Positions 19,576 through 31,879 of a DNA stretch of 64,000 bases are shown here, one piece after another. The position numbers were made by a program, and so were the translations under genes. The notes under the pieces were generated by a model. That model did no database searches. It was not told where the DNA came from and was given only the letters and a program-made list of their open reading frames with translations. Source of the DNA: Phytopseudomonas argentinensis (GTDB lineage Bacteria; Pseudomonadota; Gammaproteobacteria; Pseudomonadales; Pseudomonadaceae); the NCBI RefSeq assembly GCF_900113905.1, contig NZ_FORC01000005.1:124001-188000 (forward strand). Direction: 5' to 3'. The number at the start of each line of letters is the position of its first letter. Position 1 is the stretch's first letter.

Positions 19576-20931
19576 ATGCAGAAGCTGGAAAAAGTTCTGA
19601 TCGCCAACCGCGGCGAGATCGCCCTGCGCATCCTGCGTGCCTGCAAGGAATTGGGCATCAAGACCGTGGCCGTGCACTCCACTGCCGACCGCGAGCTGAT
19701 GCACCTGGCCCTGGCTGACGAATCGGTGTGCATCGGCCCGGCGCCGGGCAACCTGTCGTACCTGAACATCCCGGCCATCATCAGCGCCGCGGAGCTCACA
19801 GGTGCCACTGCCATTCACCCTGGCTACGGCTTCCTCGCGGAAAACGCCGACTTCGCCGAACAGGTGGAAAACTCCGGGTTCGCCTTTATCGGCCCGAAAG
19901 CTGACACCATTCGCCTGATGGGCGACAAGGTGTCTGCCAAGGACGCCATGATCAAGGCCGGCGTACCGGTGGTTCCAGGCTCCGACGGCCCGCTGCCGGA
20001 AGACGAAGCCGAGGCCCTGCGCATCGCCCGTGAAGTCGGCTACCCGGTGATCATCAAGGCCGCCGGCGGCGGTGGTGGTCGCGGCATGCGCGTGGTGTGG
20101 AAGGAAGAAGACCTGATCAAGTCGGCCAAGCTGACCCGCACCGAAGCCGGTGCCGCGTTCGGCAACCCGATGGTCTACCTGGAGAAGTTCCTCGGCAACC
20201 CGCGCCACGTGGAAGTCCAGGTGCTGTCCGACGGCCAGGGCAACGCCATTCACCTGTACGATCGCGACTGCTCGCTGCAGCGCCGTCACCAGAAGGTGCT
20301 GGAAGAAGCCCCGGCGCCGCTGATCGACGAGAAGGCCCGCGCCGAAGTGCTCAAGCGCTGCGTCGATGCCTGCATCGAGATCGGCTACCGCGGCGCCGGC
20401 ACCTTCGAGTTCCTCTATGAAGACGGTCGTTTCTACTTCATCGAGATGAACACCCGCGTCCAGGTCGAGCACCCGGTTACCGAAATGGTCACCGGCATCG
20501 ACATCGTCAAGGAGATGCTCAGCATCGCCGCGGGCAACAAGCTGTCGTACAAGCAGGAAGACATCAAGCTGCTGGGCCACGCCCTGGAGTGCCGCATCAA
20601 CGCCGAAGACCCGGACAACTTCATGCCCTGCCCCGGCAAGGTGAAGCACTTCCACGCGCCGGGCGGTTTCGGTGTGCGCGTCGACTCGCACCTGTACAGC
20701 GGCTACTCGGTGCCGCCGAACTATGACTCGCTGATCGGCAAGCTGATCACCTACGGCGTGACCCGCGACGAGGCCCTGGCCCGCATGCGCAACGCACTGG
20801 ACGAGATCGTCGTCGACGGCATCAAGACCAACGTACCGCTGCATCGTGATCTGGTACGTGACAAAGGTTTCTGCGAGGGTGGGATCAACATCCACTACCT
20901 GGAAAAGAAACTGGGTATGGACAAGCACTAA
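19576..20931 (+). CDS. accC: Biotin carboxylase subunit of acetyl-CoA carboxylase
   Basis: ATP-grasp enzyme of 451 residues that carboxylates the biotin on AccB using bicarbonate. Typical segments are MQKLEKVLIANRGEIALRIL at the start, KAAGGGGGRGMRVV (glycine-rich ATP loop), EMNTRVQVEHPVTEMVTG and LECRINAEDP. I chose the ATG at 19576; an in-frame ATG overlapping the accB stop (19558) would add six residues. A strong terminator follows. Confidence 0.97.
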   Translation: MQKLEKVLIANRGEIALRILRACKELGIKTVAVHSTADRELMHLALADESVCIGPAPGNLSYLNIPAIISAAELTGATAIHPGYGFLAENADFAEQVENSGFAFIGPKADTIRLMGDKVSAKDAMIKAGVPVVPGSDGPLPEDEAEALRIAREVGYPVIIKAAGGGGGRGMRVVWKEEDLIKSAKLTRTEAGAAFGNPMVYLEKFLGNPRHVEVQVLSDGQGNAIHLYDRDCSLQRRHQKVLEEAPAPLIDEKARAEVLKRCVDACIEIGYRGAGTFEFLYEDGRFYFIEMNTRVQVEHPVTEMVTGIDIVKEMLSIAAGNKLSYKQEDIKLLGHALECRINAEDPDNFMPCPGKVKHFHAPGGFGVRVDSHLYSGYSVPPNYDSLIGKLITYGVTRDEALARMRNALDEIVVDGIKTNVPLHRDLVRDKGFCEGGINIHYLEKKLGMDKH

Positions 20932-20950
20932 GCGCGTCCAGCACCACCAG

Positions 20951-20980
20951 AAGGGGAGCGGCGAAGGCCGCTCCCCTTTT
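20951..20980 (+). terminator. Rho-independent terminator after accC
   Basis: A 12-bp perfect stem (AAGGGGAGCGGC / GCCGCTCCCCTT) with loop GAAG ends in a run of T, 19 bp after the accC stop. Confidence 0.92.
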
Positions 20981-21007
20981 GCATTCAAAGCCTGTAATGG
21001 AGGCGAT

Positions 21008-21703
21008 ATGAACGGATCTTCCCAGGACAACGAGAGCAGTCTGACGCCAGAGGCGCGCAAGCAGGCGTCCATCGCTCGCCTCACCGCGGCCGGCATTCCC
21101 TATATCGAGCACCTGCCGTGCATCGAGAGTGCCAGCGAGGTGCGCGTGCGCAGCGCCGAGGACATCGCCCGGCGCGCCATCGCCTGCCTGATCGCCATCC
21201 AGGCGGCCTGCGACCGTCAGGCCGGCCAGTACACGCCGGACACCGCCCGCTGGTGCCAGGAGCTGCTGGAGCAGTATGGCATCGCGCAGCTGACGCACAA
21301 CGAAGTGCGCATCCTCGGCAACGAGGGTGGTGAGCAGGATGTGGTCAATATGGTCTGGAAGTACGAGGCGTACTGGGTACTGCTGTGGGCCCTGGGCGTG
21401 GTGGAGGAACTGGACTTCCCCGACCATGCCATCGATTGCGACTTCGCCATCCAGGCCGTGGCCCAGCACCCGGACTTCGCCGCCTTCATGGCCACGACGA
21501 AACTGCGCGACATCGCCAGCATTCTCGATGAAGCCGACCTGATCTACCGCTACCACTGGGCCTGCGTGGATGCACGCCTGAAGCAGGCACCGATGCCGGC
21601 CGGCCTGAACCCCAGCGTAGTCATGGAGCGCCACGCCGCCTTAAACTGGCTTATCGACAACGATGGCCAGGATGACTGGGACAATCCCGACGTCAGCACC
21701 TGA
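21008..21703 (+). CDS. DUF4272-domain protein of unknown function
   Basis: A 231-residue cytoplasmic protein with no signal peptide or membrane segment. The pattern RSAEDIARRAIACLIAIQAA, then YEAYWVLLWALGVVEELDFP and LRDIASILDEADLIYRYHWA matches DUF4272, a conserved family without known function. An AGGCGAT site precedes the ATG at 21008. It sits between the accC terminator and prmA, the same position as the hypothetical gene PA4849. No partner can be inferred. Confidence 0.72.
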   Translation: MNGSSQDNESSLTPEARKQASIARLTAAGIPYIEHLPCIESASEVRVRSAEDIARRAIACLIAIQAACDRQAGQYTPDTARWCQELLEQYGIAQLTHNEVRILGNEGGEQDVVNMVWKYEAYWVLLWALGVVEELDFPDHAIDCDFAIQAVAQHPDFAAFMATTKLRDIASILDEADLIYRYHWACVDARLKQAPMPAGLNPSVVMERHAALNWLIDNDGQDDWDNPDVST

Positions 21704-21779
21704 CACCAATGCCGGCGCTCGCGCCTACAGACCTTTGCCGCCGCGGGTGATTCGCTCGCGCCCCTCACCGGAGCCTCCC

Positions 21780-22658
21780 ATGCCCTGGCTACAACTGCGC
21801 CTCGCCATCACCCCCGAGCAGGCGCCCACTTACGAAGACGCCCTGCTGGAAGTCGGCGCGGTGTCCGTCACCTTCATGGATGCCGAAGACCAGCCGATCT
21901 TCGAGCCCGACCTGGGCACCACGCCGCTGTGGAGCCACACCCACCTGCTCGCCCTGTTCGAGGCCGATACCGATGCCGATGCGCTGACTGCCCACCTGCA
22001 GCTGCTGACCGACGGCGCGCTGCCCGAGCACCATATCGAGCGCATCGAGGACCAGGACTGGGAGCGCAGCTGGATGGACGGCTTCGCACCGATGCGCTTT
22101 GGCCAGCGCCTGTGGATCGTGCCGAGCTGGCATGAAGCGCCGGAGCCGGATGCCGTCAACCTGCTGCTCGACCCGGGCCTGGCATTCGGCACCGGCACCC
22201 ACCCGACCACCTCGCTGTGCCTGCAGTGGCTCGACGCTCAGCCGCTGGAAGGCTGCAGCGTGCTCGACTTCGGCTGCGGCTCGGGCATCCTGGCCATCGC
22301 CGCGCTGTTGCTTGGCGCGCCGCGCGCGGTCGGTACTGACATCGACCCGCAGGCCCTGGAAGCCTCGCGCGACAACGCCGGGCGCAACGGCATCGCCGAG
22401 GAACGCTTCCCGGTCTACCTGCCAGGCGACCTGCCCCAGGAGCCAGCCGACGTGGTCGTGGCCAACATCCTTGCCGGCCCGCTGGTCAGCCTGGCGCCGC
22501 AGATCACCGGACTGGTCAAGCGCGGCGGCCGCCTGGCCCTGTCGGGCATTCTTGCTGAACAAGCCGAAGAGGTGCGCGCCGCCTACGCCGCCCACTTCCA
22601 GCTCGACCCTACCGCCACCCTGGACGGCTGGGTGCGCATCAGCGGCGTTCGCCGCTAA
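21780..22658 (+). CDS. prmA: Ribosomal protein L11 methyltransferase
   Basis: SAM-dependent enzyme of 292 residues that trimethylates ribosomal protein L11. The N-terminal substrate domain (MPWLQLRLAITPEQAPTYED) is followed by the Rossmann core with GLAFGTGTHPTTSLCL, VLDFGCGSGILAIAAL (motif I) and VVANILAGPL. An open frame extends upstream of 21780 but lacks family resemblance. Confidence 0.96.
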   Translation: MPWLQLRLAITPEQAPTYEDALLEVGAVSVTFMDAEDQPIFEPDLGTTPLWSHTHLLALFEADTDADALTAHLQLLTDGALPEHHIERIEDQDWERSWMDGFAPMRFGQRLWIVPSWHEAPEPDAVNLLLDPGLAFGTGTHPTTSLCLQWLDAQPLEGCSVLDFGCGSGILAIAALLLGAPRAVGTDIDPQALEASRDNAGRNGIAEERFPVYLPGDLPQEPADVVVANILAGPLVSLAPQITGLVKRGGRLALSGILAEQAEEVRAAYAAHFQLDPTATLDGWVRISGVRR

Positions 22659-22668
22659 GCGAGTGGCC

Positions 22669-22702
22669 GTGCCGTGGCCGCATCGGCGGGCCACGGCACT
22701 TA
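22669..22702 (+). terminator. Likely terminator after prmA
   Basis: An 11-bp perfect stem (GTGCCGTGGCC / GGCCACGGCAC) with a 9-nt loop begins 10 bp after the prmA stop. The following T content is poor, so efficiency is uncertain. Confidence 0.55.
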
Positions 22703-22774
22703 ATGCAGCTTTTGCAATCTGTTGGGTTAGACTATCGCCCCCGTTTTTGCCGCCCTGCGGCCGTCGGATTCAGC

Positions 22775-24178
22775 ATGACCGAAAGCTTCGTGACCCAATG
22801 CCCGAACTGCAGCACCAGTTTCCGCGTGAACCTGGCCCAGCTAGCTGTCGCCCAGGGCTCGGTGCGCTGCGGCGCCTGCCTGCAGGTGTTCAACGCTGCC
22901 CGCCAGTTGCGCGAGCAGGGTCATCACATCCCGGACATGCGCACGGCCGCACCACCAGCAGCAACAGCAAAACCACCTGCACCTGCACCCGCACCCGCAC
23001 CCGCACCCGCACCCGCACCCGCACCCGCACCCGCACCCAGTATCGCAGCAGTGCCGCCCGCGCCTGGCAAACCGGCGGGCAAACCAGACGACGGCACGCT
23101 GTGGATCCATGACGACCTGGATCTCGATGGTCTGGATCTCGACGAGGAACTGGCCAAGCTCGAAGCCCAGGAGCAGCAGCTGTCCCGTCAGTTCCTCGAG
23201 CTCGATCTGCCCGCCCGGCAGACGCCGAGTTTCGACGATCAGGACGATGACGAGCCTGCCGAGGACGAACGCTGGGCAGAAGCCCTGCTGCGTGACGACC
23301 CACCGGTCAGCAAGCTGGAGCTCGAACCGCTCGGCGAGCGCCCGACGCCGAGCATCGACTTTGGCCAGCCGCCACCTGGCAAGGCCGCCGAGCCGCTGCC
23401 TCCGATTCCCAAGACGCCCGGCCTGCGCGACGTGCTGGGCACCCCGAAGCCCGCTGCCACGCGCCGTGAAGAGCCGCAGGCGGAGCCGGCCTTCAGCCTG
23501 AGCGCGCAACGCGACGACGAGCCCGAGCCCGCTCCACTTGCCGATACCCCTGAGGATGACGAGCCGGCCACGCCGCCGCGCGTGGCAAAGAACGCCCAGA
23601 AAACCCGCGCGCGCAACGAGCCGAACCTGCGCGACGAGGCGCTGTTCGAACTCGAAGAGGAACCGCTGCAGCTCGACTGGCGCCCGCCGCGCAAGCCATG
23701 GGGTCGCTGGATCGGCTGGGGGCTGCTCAACCTGCTCGCCGCCACTGCACTGGCCGGGCAATACGTGATCTACCACTACGCCGAACTGGCGCGCCAGGAT
23801 CAGTACCGCCCCTGGTTCGAAAAGGCCTGTCCGGTGATCGGCTGCAGCCTGCCGTCCAAGGTAGACATCGAGCAGATCAAGAGCAGCAATCTGGTGGTGC
23901 GCAGCCATCCGGAATTCAGTGGTGCATTGGTAGTTGACGCAATCATCTACAATCGTGCGCCGTTCTCGCAGCCATTTCCGCTGCTGGAGATGCGTTTCGC
24001 CGATCTCAATGGCCAACTCATCGCCAGTCGCCGCTTCAAGCCCAGCGAATACCTGGCCGGCGAACTGGCCGGCCAGGCGGAAATGCCCCCGCAGACGCCG
24101 ATCCATATCGCCCTGGACATCCTTGATCCCGGCGCGCGCGCGGTGAACTACAGCCTCAACTTCCACTCACCGGAGTAA
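22775..24178 (+). CDS. Zinc-ribbon DUF3426 membrane protein
   Basis: A 467-residue protein with an N-terminal MJ0042-type zinc ribbon (CPNC at about 9-12 and CGAC at about 33-36). A long low-complexity acidic/proline linker includes an (Ala-Pro) run encoded by a hexanucleotide repeat. One membrane helix near residue 320 (WIGWGLLNLLAATALAGQYV) precedes a C-terminal DUF3426 domain with CPVIGCSLPSKVDIEQIKSS and LDPGARAVNYSLNFH. It resembles the widespread pseudomonad gene between prmA and dusB (PA4851). Function is unknown; cytoplasmic ribbon and extracytoplasmic domain are inferred from topology. Confidence 0.85.
   Translation: MTESFVTQCPNCSTSFRVNLAQLAVAQGSVRCGACLQVFNAARQLREQGHHIPDMRTAAPPAATAKPPAPAPAPAPAPAPAPAPAPAPSIAAVPPAPGKPAGKPDDGTLWIHDDLDLDGLDLDEELAKLEAQEQQLSRQFLELDLPARQTPSFDDQDDDEPAEDERWAEALLRDDPPVSKLELEPLGERPTPSIDFGQPPPGKAAEPLPPIPKTPGLRDVLGTPKPAATRREEPQAEPAFSLSAQRDDEPEPAPLADTPEDDEPATPPRVAKNAQKTRARNEPNLRDEALFELEEEPLQLDWRPPRKPWGRWIGWGLLNLLAATALAGQYVIYHYAELARQDQYRPWFEKACPVIGCSLPSKVDIEQIKSSNLVVRSHPEFSGALVVDAIIYNRAPFSQPFPLLEMRFADLNGQLIASRRFKPSEYLAGELAGQAEMPPQTPIHIALDILDPGARAVNYSLNFHSPE
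22979..23038 (+). repeat. Hexanucleotide tandem repeat (GCACCC) inside the DUF3426 gene
   Basis: Nine perfect GCACCC units at 22985-23038, preceded by one GCACCT at 22979-22984, encode an Ala-Pro run. Unit length is two codons, so gain or loss changes linker length without shifting frame. Confidence 0.95.
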
Positions 24179-24380
24179 GGCTCGGCAGCCGATAAGCGGT
24201 GCCAGGCGGACAGCCGTCTGCACCGCGGCCGACCGGCGACGCGGCGGGCCGGCGCGATCCAACTGTTCAGATTTTGTTCAAAACCACCTTTATCCGGTCA
24301 TTCAGAGCGGGTATGATCTCCACCCTTTTTCGTACTCTCCTACTGGCCTCAACAGCACGTCTCTTGAGCAGGGAAGCCCT

Positions 24381-25379
24381 ATGTCGGCGCTAAGCATCGG
24401 CCCCTATACATTGCCCAATCGACTGATCCTGGCCCCCATGGCCGGGGTCACCGATCAGCCGTTCCGGCAACTGTGCCGACGCCTGGGCGCCGGTATGGTG
24501 GTGTCGGAGATGGTCACCAGCGATGTGCGCCTGTGGAATACCCGCAAGTCGAGCCTGCGCATGATCCACAGTGGCGATCCGGAGCCACGCTCCGTGCAGA
24601 TCGCCGGTGGTGACCCGCAGATGCTCGCCGAGGCGGCCCGCGCCAACGTGCAGCTGGGCGCGCAGATCATCGACATCAACATGGGTTGCCCGGCCAAGAA
24701 GGTCTGCAACAAGGCCGCCGGTTCCGCTCTGCTCAAGGACCAGCCGCTGGTGCAGGCGATTCTCGAGGCGGTGGTGGCTGCGGTCGATGTGCCGGTCACC
24801 TTGAAGATCCGCACCGGCTGGGACCGCCAGAACAAGAATGGCGTTGAGGTCGCGCGGATTGCCGAGCAGTGCGGCATCGTCGCCCTGGCGGTACATGGCC
24901 GCACCCGCGCCGACCTGTACACCGGCGAGGCCGAGTACGACACCATCGCCGCGATCAAGCAGGCGGTATCGATTCCGGTACTGGCCAATGGCGACATCGA
25001 TTCGCCGGAAAAAGCCGCCCAGGTGTTGGCCGCTACCGGTGCCGATGGCCTGCTGATCGGCCGGGCGGCCCAGGGCCGCCCATGGATTTTCAGAGAAATA
25101 GAGCATTACCTGCGCACCGGAGCCCATTGCCCGGCCCCTGCGCTGGCCGAGATCGAATGCATTCTGCTCGAGCACCTGGCCGCCCTGCACGCCTTCTATG
25201 GCGATGTAATGGGCGTGCGCATCGCTCGCAAGCATGTGGGCTGGTACCTCGCGACGCTGCCCGGCGCCCGCGAATTCCGTGCCCGGTTCAATCGTCTGGA
25301 CAGCCAGGAGGCGCAATGTGCAAGCGTTCGCCAGTTCTTCGGTGAGCGCTACAACGACGAAAAAGAGGCTGCCGCATGA
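24381..25379 (+). CDS. dusB: tRNA-dihydrouridine synthase B
   Basis: FMN enzyme of 332 residues that reduces uridines in tRNA. It starts MSALSIGPYTLPNRLILAPM, and shows the flavin and catalytic segments DINMGCPAKKVCNKAAGSAL (with the active-site Cys), TLKIRTGWD and VHGRTRADLYTGEAEYD. It overlaps fis by 4 bp (ATGA), the classic dusB-fis operon. The 202-bp upstream gap is GC-rich then AT-rich, with TATGAT at 24312-24317 as a possible -10 element. Confidence 0.96.
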   Translation: MSALSIGPYTLPNRLILAPMAGVTDQPFRQLCRRLGAGMVVSEMVTSDVRLWNTRKSSLRMIHSGDPEPRSVQIAGGDPQMLAEAARANVQLGAQIIDINMGCPAKKVCNKAAGSALLKDQPLVQAILEAVVAAVDVPVTLKIRTGWDRQNKNGVEVARIAEQCGIVALAVHGRTRADLYTGEAEYDTIAAIKQAVSIPVLANGDIDSPEKAAQVLAATGADGLLIGRAAQGRPWIFREIEHYLRTGAHCPAPALAEIECILLEHLAALHAFYGDVMGVRIARKHVGWYLATLPGAREFRARFNRLDSQEAQCASVRQFFGERYNDEKEAAA

Positions 25380-25696
25380 CACTGATGAACGAGACTTTAG
25401 GAAGTGGGATTGCACCCGTGAGCGACAACACCAGCTTGAAACAGCACCTCAACACACCGAGCGAAGAAGGCCAGACCCTACGCGGCAGCGTCGAGAAAGC
25501 CCTGCACAACTACTTCGCTCACCTAGAGGGTGCGGACGTCACCGACGTCTACAACCTGGTGCTCACGGAAGTGGAAGCCCCGCTGCTGGAGACCGTCATG
25601 AACTACGTGAAAGGCAACCAGACCAAGGCTTCCGAGCTGCTGGGCCTGAACCGCGGCACGCTGCGCAAGAAGCTCAAGCAGTACGATCTGCTGTAA
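25376..25696 (+). CDS. fis: DNA-binding protein Fis
   Basis: Nucleoid protein and transcription regulator of 106 residues. The N-terminal dimer region is followed by the C-terminal helix-turn-helix in YVKGNQTKASELLGLNRG and TLRKKLKQYDLL. Its start overlaps the end of dusB, so translation is coupled. A terminator follows after 17 bp. Confidence 0.96.
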   Translation: MTLMNETLGSGIAPVSDNTSLKQHLNTPSEEGQTLRGSVEKALHNYFAHLEGADVTDVYNLVLTEVEAPLLETVMNYVKGNQTKASELLGLNRGTLRKKLKQYDLL

Positions 25697-25713
25697 TCAC
25701 CGAAATCCTGAAG

Positions 25714-25744
25714 AAGGGCGGCCTTGATGAGCCGCCCTTTTTAC
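25714..25744 (+). terminator. Rho-independent terminator after fis
   Basis: Stem AAGGGCGGC / GCCGCCCTT with an 8-nt loop followed by a T-run ends the dusB-fis operon just before purH. Confidence 0.9.
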
Positions 25745-25770
25745 TGATTCCCCTGCTGATGGATCCTGTA

Positions 25771-27375
25771 ATGACCGACCAGACCACCCGCCTCCCCGTC
25801 CGCCGTGCGCTGATCAGCGTTTCCGACAAGACCGGCATCCTCGAATTCGCCCGCGAGCTCGTCGCCCTCAACGTGGAAATCCTCTCCACCGGTGGCACCT
25901 ACAAGCTGCTCAAGGACAACGGCGTGGCAGCAGTGGAAGTGGCCGACTACACCGGCTTTCCGGAAATGATGGACGGCCGGGTGAAGACCCTGCATCCGAA
26001 GATCCACGGCGGCATCCTCGGCCGTCGTGCCCTCGACGGCGCGGTGATGGACGAGCACGGCATCAAGCCGATCGACCTGGTTGCAGTCAACCTGTACCCC
26101 TTCGCTGCCACCGTGGCCAAGCCGGGTTGCGACCTGGCCGACGCCATCGAGAACATCGATATCGGCGGGCCGACCATGGTTCGCTCGGCCGCCAAGAACC
26201 ACAAGGACGTGGCCATCGTGGTCAATGCCGGCGACTACCAAGCAGTCATCGACTCCCTGAAGCTCGGTGGCCTGTGCTATGCCCAGCGCTTCGACCTGGC
26301 CCTCAAGGCCTTCGAACACACCGCCGCCTACGACGGCATGATCGCCAACTACCTGGGCACCATCGACCAGGGCCGCGACAGCCTCTCCACCGAAGATCGC
26401 AGCCTGTTCCCGCGCACTTTCACCACCCAGTTCGTCAAGGCGCAGGACATGCGCTACGGCGAGAACCCGCATCAGCAAGCCGCGTTCTACGTCGAGCATG
26501 CCGACGAAGCCTGCGTGGCCACCGCCGTGCAGCTGCAGGGCAAGGAACTGTCGTTCAACAACGTGGCCGACACCGACGCCGCGCTGGAATGCGTGAAGAG
26601 CTTCGTCAAGCCGGCCTGCGTGATCGTCAAGCATGCCAACCCGTGCGGCGTCGCCGTGGTTCCCGAGAACGAGGGCGGTATCCGCAAGGCCTACGACCTG
26701 GCCTACGCCACCGACAGCGAGTCGGCGTTCGGCGGCATCATCGCCTTCAACCGCGAGCTGGACGCTGAAACCGCCAAGGCCATCGTCGAACGCCAGTTCG
26801 TCGAAGTGATCATCGCCCCGAAAATCAGCGCCGCAGCCCGTGAAGTAGTGGCCGCCAAAGCCAACGTGCGCCTGCTCGAGTGCGGCGAGTGGCCAGCTAC
26901 CCGTGCGCCGGGCTGGGATTACAAGCGCGTCAACGGCGGCCTGCTGGTGCAGAGCCGCGATATCGGCATGATCACCGCCGACGACCTGAAGATCGTCACC
27001 CAGCGCGCGCCGAGCGAGCAGGAAGTCCATGACCTGATCTTTGCCTGGAAAGTGGCCAAGTTCGTCAAATCCAACGCCATCGTCTACGCCAAGAACCGCC
27101 AGACCGTCGGTGTCGGCGCCGGCCAGATGAGCCGCGTCAACTCCGCGCGCATTGCCGGCATCAAGGCCGAGCACGCAGGCCTGCCGGTACCGGGCGCGGT
27201 CATGGCCTCGGACGCCTTCTTCCCGTTCCGCGACGGTATCGACAACGCCGCCAAGGCCGGTATCACCGCGGTGATCCAGCCGGGTGGCTCGATGCGCGAC
27301 AATGAAGTGATCGCCGCCGCCGACGAGGCAGGGATTGCGATGGTGTTTACCGGCATGCGCCACTTCAGGCACTAA
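25771..27375 (+). CDS. purH: Bifunctional AICAR transformylase / IMP cyclohydrolase
   Basis: Catalyses the last two steps of IMP synthesis; 534 residues. The N-terminal cyclohydrolase domain has ALISVSDKTGILEFARELVA and ILSTGGTYKLLKDNGV. The C-terminal transformylase has KHANPCGVAVVPENEG with the conserved KH and NP residues, and DAFFPFRDGIDNAAKAGITA. The start is the ATG at 25771 (MTDQTTRLP); the open frame upstream overlaps dusB and fis. It is followed by purD as in P. aeruginosa. Confidence 0.97.
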   Translation: MTDQTTRLPVRRALISVSDKTGILEFARELVALNVEILSTGGTYKLLKDNGVAAVEVADYTGFPEMMDGRVKTLHPKIHGGILGRRALDGAVMDEHGIKPIDLVAVNLYPFAATVAKPGCDLADAIENIDIGGPTMVRSAAKNHKDVAIVVNAGDYQAVIDSLKLGGLCYAQRFDLALKAFEHTAAYDGMIANYLGTIDQGRDSLSTEDRSLFPRTFTTQFVKAQDMRYGENPHQQAAFYVEHADEACVATAVQLQGKELSFNNVADTDAALECVKSFVKPACVIVKHANPCGVAVVPENEGGIRKAYDLAYATDSESAFGGIIAFNRELDAETAKAIVERQFVEVIIAPKISAAAREVVAAKANVRLLECGEWPATRAPGWDYKRVNGGLLVQSRDIGMITADDLKIVTQRAPSEQEVHDLIFAWKVAKFVKSNAIVYAKNRQTVGVGAGQMSRVNSARIAGIKAEHAGLPVPGAVMASDAFFPFRDGIDNAAKAGITAVIQPGGSMRDNEVIAAADEAGIAMVFTGMRHFRH

Positions 27376-27505
27376 ATCGGCCGCACTCGGACAGGCATCT
27401 GCGGCGTTGCAGCTGGCTCCGATAATGCTCATTGCCAACAGGCACTCCGCTTATCGAAACCAGCCGCGCCTTGCATCTACCGGCCCGGTCGCGACCTCGG
27501 AATTT

Positions 27506-27540
27506 GTAGGGCGGATAACGCTTCGCTTATCCGCCACGCG
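27506..27540. repeat. Short palindromic repeat between purH and purD
   Basis: TGTAGGGCGGATAA and TTATCCGCC flank a small loop (9-bp stem GGCGGATAA/TTATCCGCC). The form resembles dispersed intergenic palindromes of pseudomonads; copy number cannot be judged here. It lies just upstream of purD and could form a hairpin in the purD leader. Confidence 0.55.
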
Positions 27541-27572
27541 GGCTCAAGGCCTGCCTCCATTGGGAGAGAGAC

Positions 27573-28862
27573 ATGAACGTATTGATCATCGGCAGCGGCG
27601 GTCGTGAACACGCCCTGGCCTGGAAAGTGGCGCAGGACAAGCGCATCGCCAAGGTCTTCGTCGCTCCCGGCAACGCCGGCACCGCCACCGAAGCCAAGTG
27701 CGAGAACGTGGCCATCGACGTGCTGGACATCCAGGCGCTGGCCGACTTCGCCGAAAAGAACGTGCAGCTGACCATCGTCGGCCCGGAAGCACCGCTGGTG
27801 AAGGGCGTGGTGGATCTTTTCCGCTCCCGTGACCTGGACATCTTCGGCCCGACTGCCGCCGCTGCCCAGCTGGAAGGCTCCAAGGCCTTCACCAAGGATT
27901 TCCTGGCCCGCCAGAAGATCCCGACGGCCGACTACCAGAACTTCACCGAGGTCGAGCCGGCGCTGGCCTACCTGCGCGAGAAAGGCGCGCCCATCGTCAT
28001 CAAGGCCGATGGCCTGGCGGCGGGCAAAGGCGTGATCGTTGCCATGACCCTGCAGGAAGCCGAGGACGCGGTGCGCGACATGCTCGCTGGCAACGCCTTT
28101 GGTGACGCCGGCTCACGCGTGGTGATCGAGGAATTCCTCGATGGTGAGGAAGCCAGCTTCATCGTCATGGTCGACGGCGAGAACGTCCTGCCGATGGCCA
28201 CCAGCCAGGACCACAAGCGTGTTGGCGATGCCGACAGCGGCCCGAACACCGGCGGCATGGGCGCCTACTCGCCGGCGCCGGTGGTCACCGCCCAGGTGCA
28301 CAAGCGGGTGATGGACGAAGTGATCTACCCGACCGTGCGCGGCATGGCGGCCGAAGGCAACGTCTACACCGGTTTCCTGTACGCCGGCCTGATGATCGAC
28401 AAGTCAGGCGCGCCCAAGGTCATCGAGTTCAACTGCCGCTTTGGCGATCCGGAAACCCAGCCGATCATGGTGCGCCTGGAAAGCTCCCTGGTGCTGCTGG
28501 TCGAGGCGGCGCTGGCCAAGGCGCTGGACAAGGTCGAAGCGACCTGGGATCCACGCCCCACCGTGGGCGTGGTGCTGGCCGCTGGCGGCTACCCGGGCGA
28601 CTACGCCAAGGGCGACGTGATCGAAGGCCTCGATGACGCTGCGCAGCTGGAAGGCAAGGTGTTCCATGCCGGTACCGCCCTGCAGGACGGCCAGGTTGTC
28701 ACTGCCGGCGGCCGCGTGCTGTGCGCCACCGCCATCGGCGCCAGCGTCGCCGATGCCCAGCAGCAGGCCTATCGCCTGGCCGCGAAGATCCGCTGGAACG
28801 GTATGTTCCATCGTAACGACATCGGCTATCGGGCAATCGCCCGCGAGCGCGGCGAAAAGTGA
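27573..28862 (+). CDS. purD: Phosphoribosylamine-glycine ligase
   Basis: ATP-grasp enzyme of 429 residues that makes glycinamide ribonucleotide in purine synthesis. It begins MNVLIIGSGGREHALAWKVA, a hallmark PurD start, and contains APGNAGTATEAKCEN, KADGLAAGKGVIVAMT and EFNCRFGDPETQPIMVRL. A GGGAGAGAG-type ribosome binding site precedes the ATG. Confidence 0.97.
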   Translation: MNVLIIGSGGREHALAWKVAQDKRIAKVFVAPGNAGTATEAKCENVAIDVLDIQALADFAEKNVQLTIVGPEAPLVKGVVDLFRSRDLDIFGPTAAAAQLEGSKAFTKDFLARQKIPTADYQNFTEVEPALAYLREKGAPIVIKADGLAAGKGVIVAMTLQEAEDAVRDMLAGNAFGDAGSRVVIEEFLDGEEASFIVMVDGENVLPMATSQDHKRVGDADSGPNTGGMGAYSPAPVVTAQVHKRVMDEVIYPTVRGMAAEGNVYTGFLYAGLMIDKSGAPKVIEFNCRFGDPETQPIMVRLESSLVLLVEAALAKALDKVEATWDPRPTVGVVLAAGGYPGDYAKGDVIEGLDDAAQLEGKVFHAGTALQDGQVVTAGGRVLCATAIGASVADAQQQAYRLAAKIRWNGMFHRNDIGYRAIARERGEK

Positions 28863-28870
28863 AGTAACAA

Positions 28871-28899
28871 GACGGCGGCATCAACCGATGCCGCCCGTC
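28871..28899 (+). terminator. Hairpin after purD
   Basis: GGCGGCATC and GATGCCGCC form a 9-bp stem with a 4-nt loop, with partly complementary flanks (GACG/CGTC). No T-run follows, so termination is only likely from position. Confidence 0.45.
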
Positions 28900-29023
28900 G
28901 GCAATGCCCCGGAGTCCGCTGATCGACAGCGTGTTCTGGCTGTCAGGATAGCGTCTCAGTTACATAGTCTGCACCACCACGGCCGGCTATAGTTCAGCCG
29001 TATAACCTAAAAGGGATTGCCAC

Positions 29024-31810
<2,787 letters not shown>

Positions 31811-31879
31811 TGCGGCTCCTAGAATTTTCGATGCCGCCCGCGCCGCCAAGGCATCGCCGACTCCCCAGATAGAGCGCCC

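Noticed and set aside
22979..23038. Possible CRISPR-like repeat
   Set aside because: It is a continuous hexanucleotide tandem repeat without spacers, in frame within a gene.
22979..23038. Phase-variable on/off switch
   Set aside because: The unit is six bases, so slippage cannot shift the reading frame.
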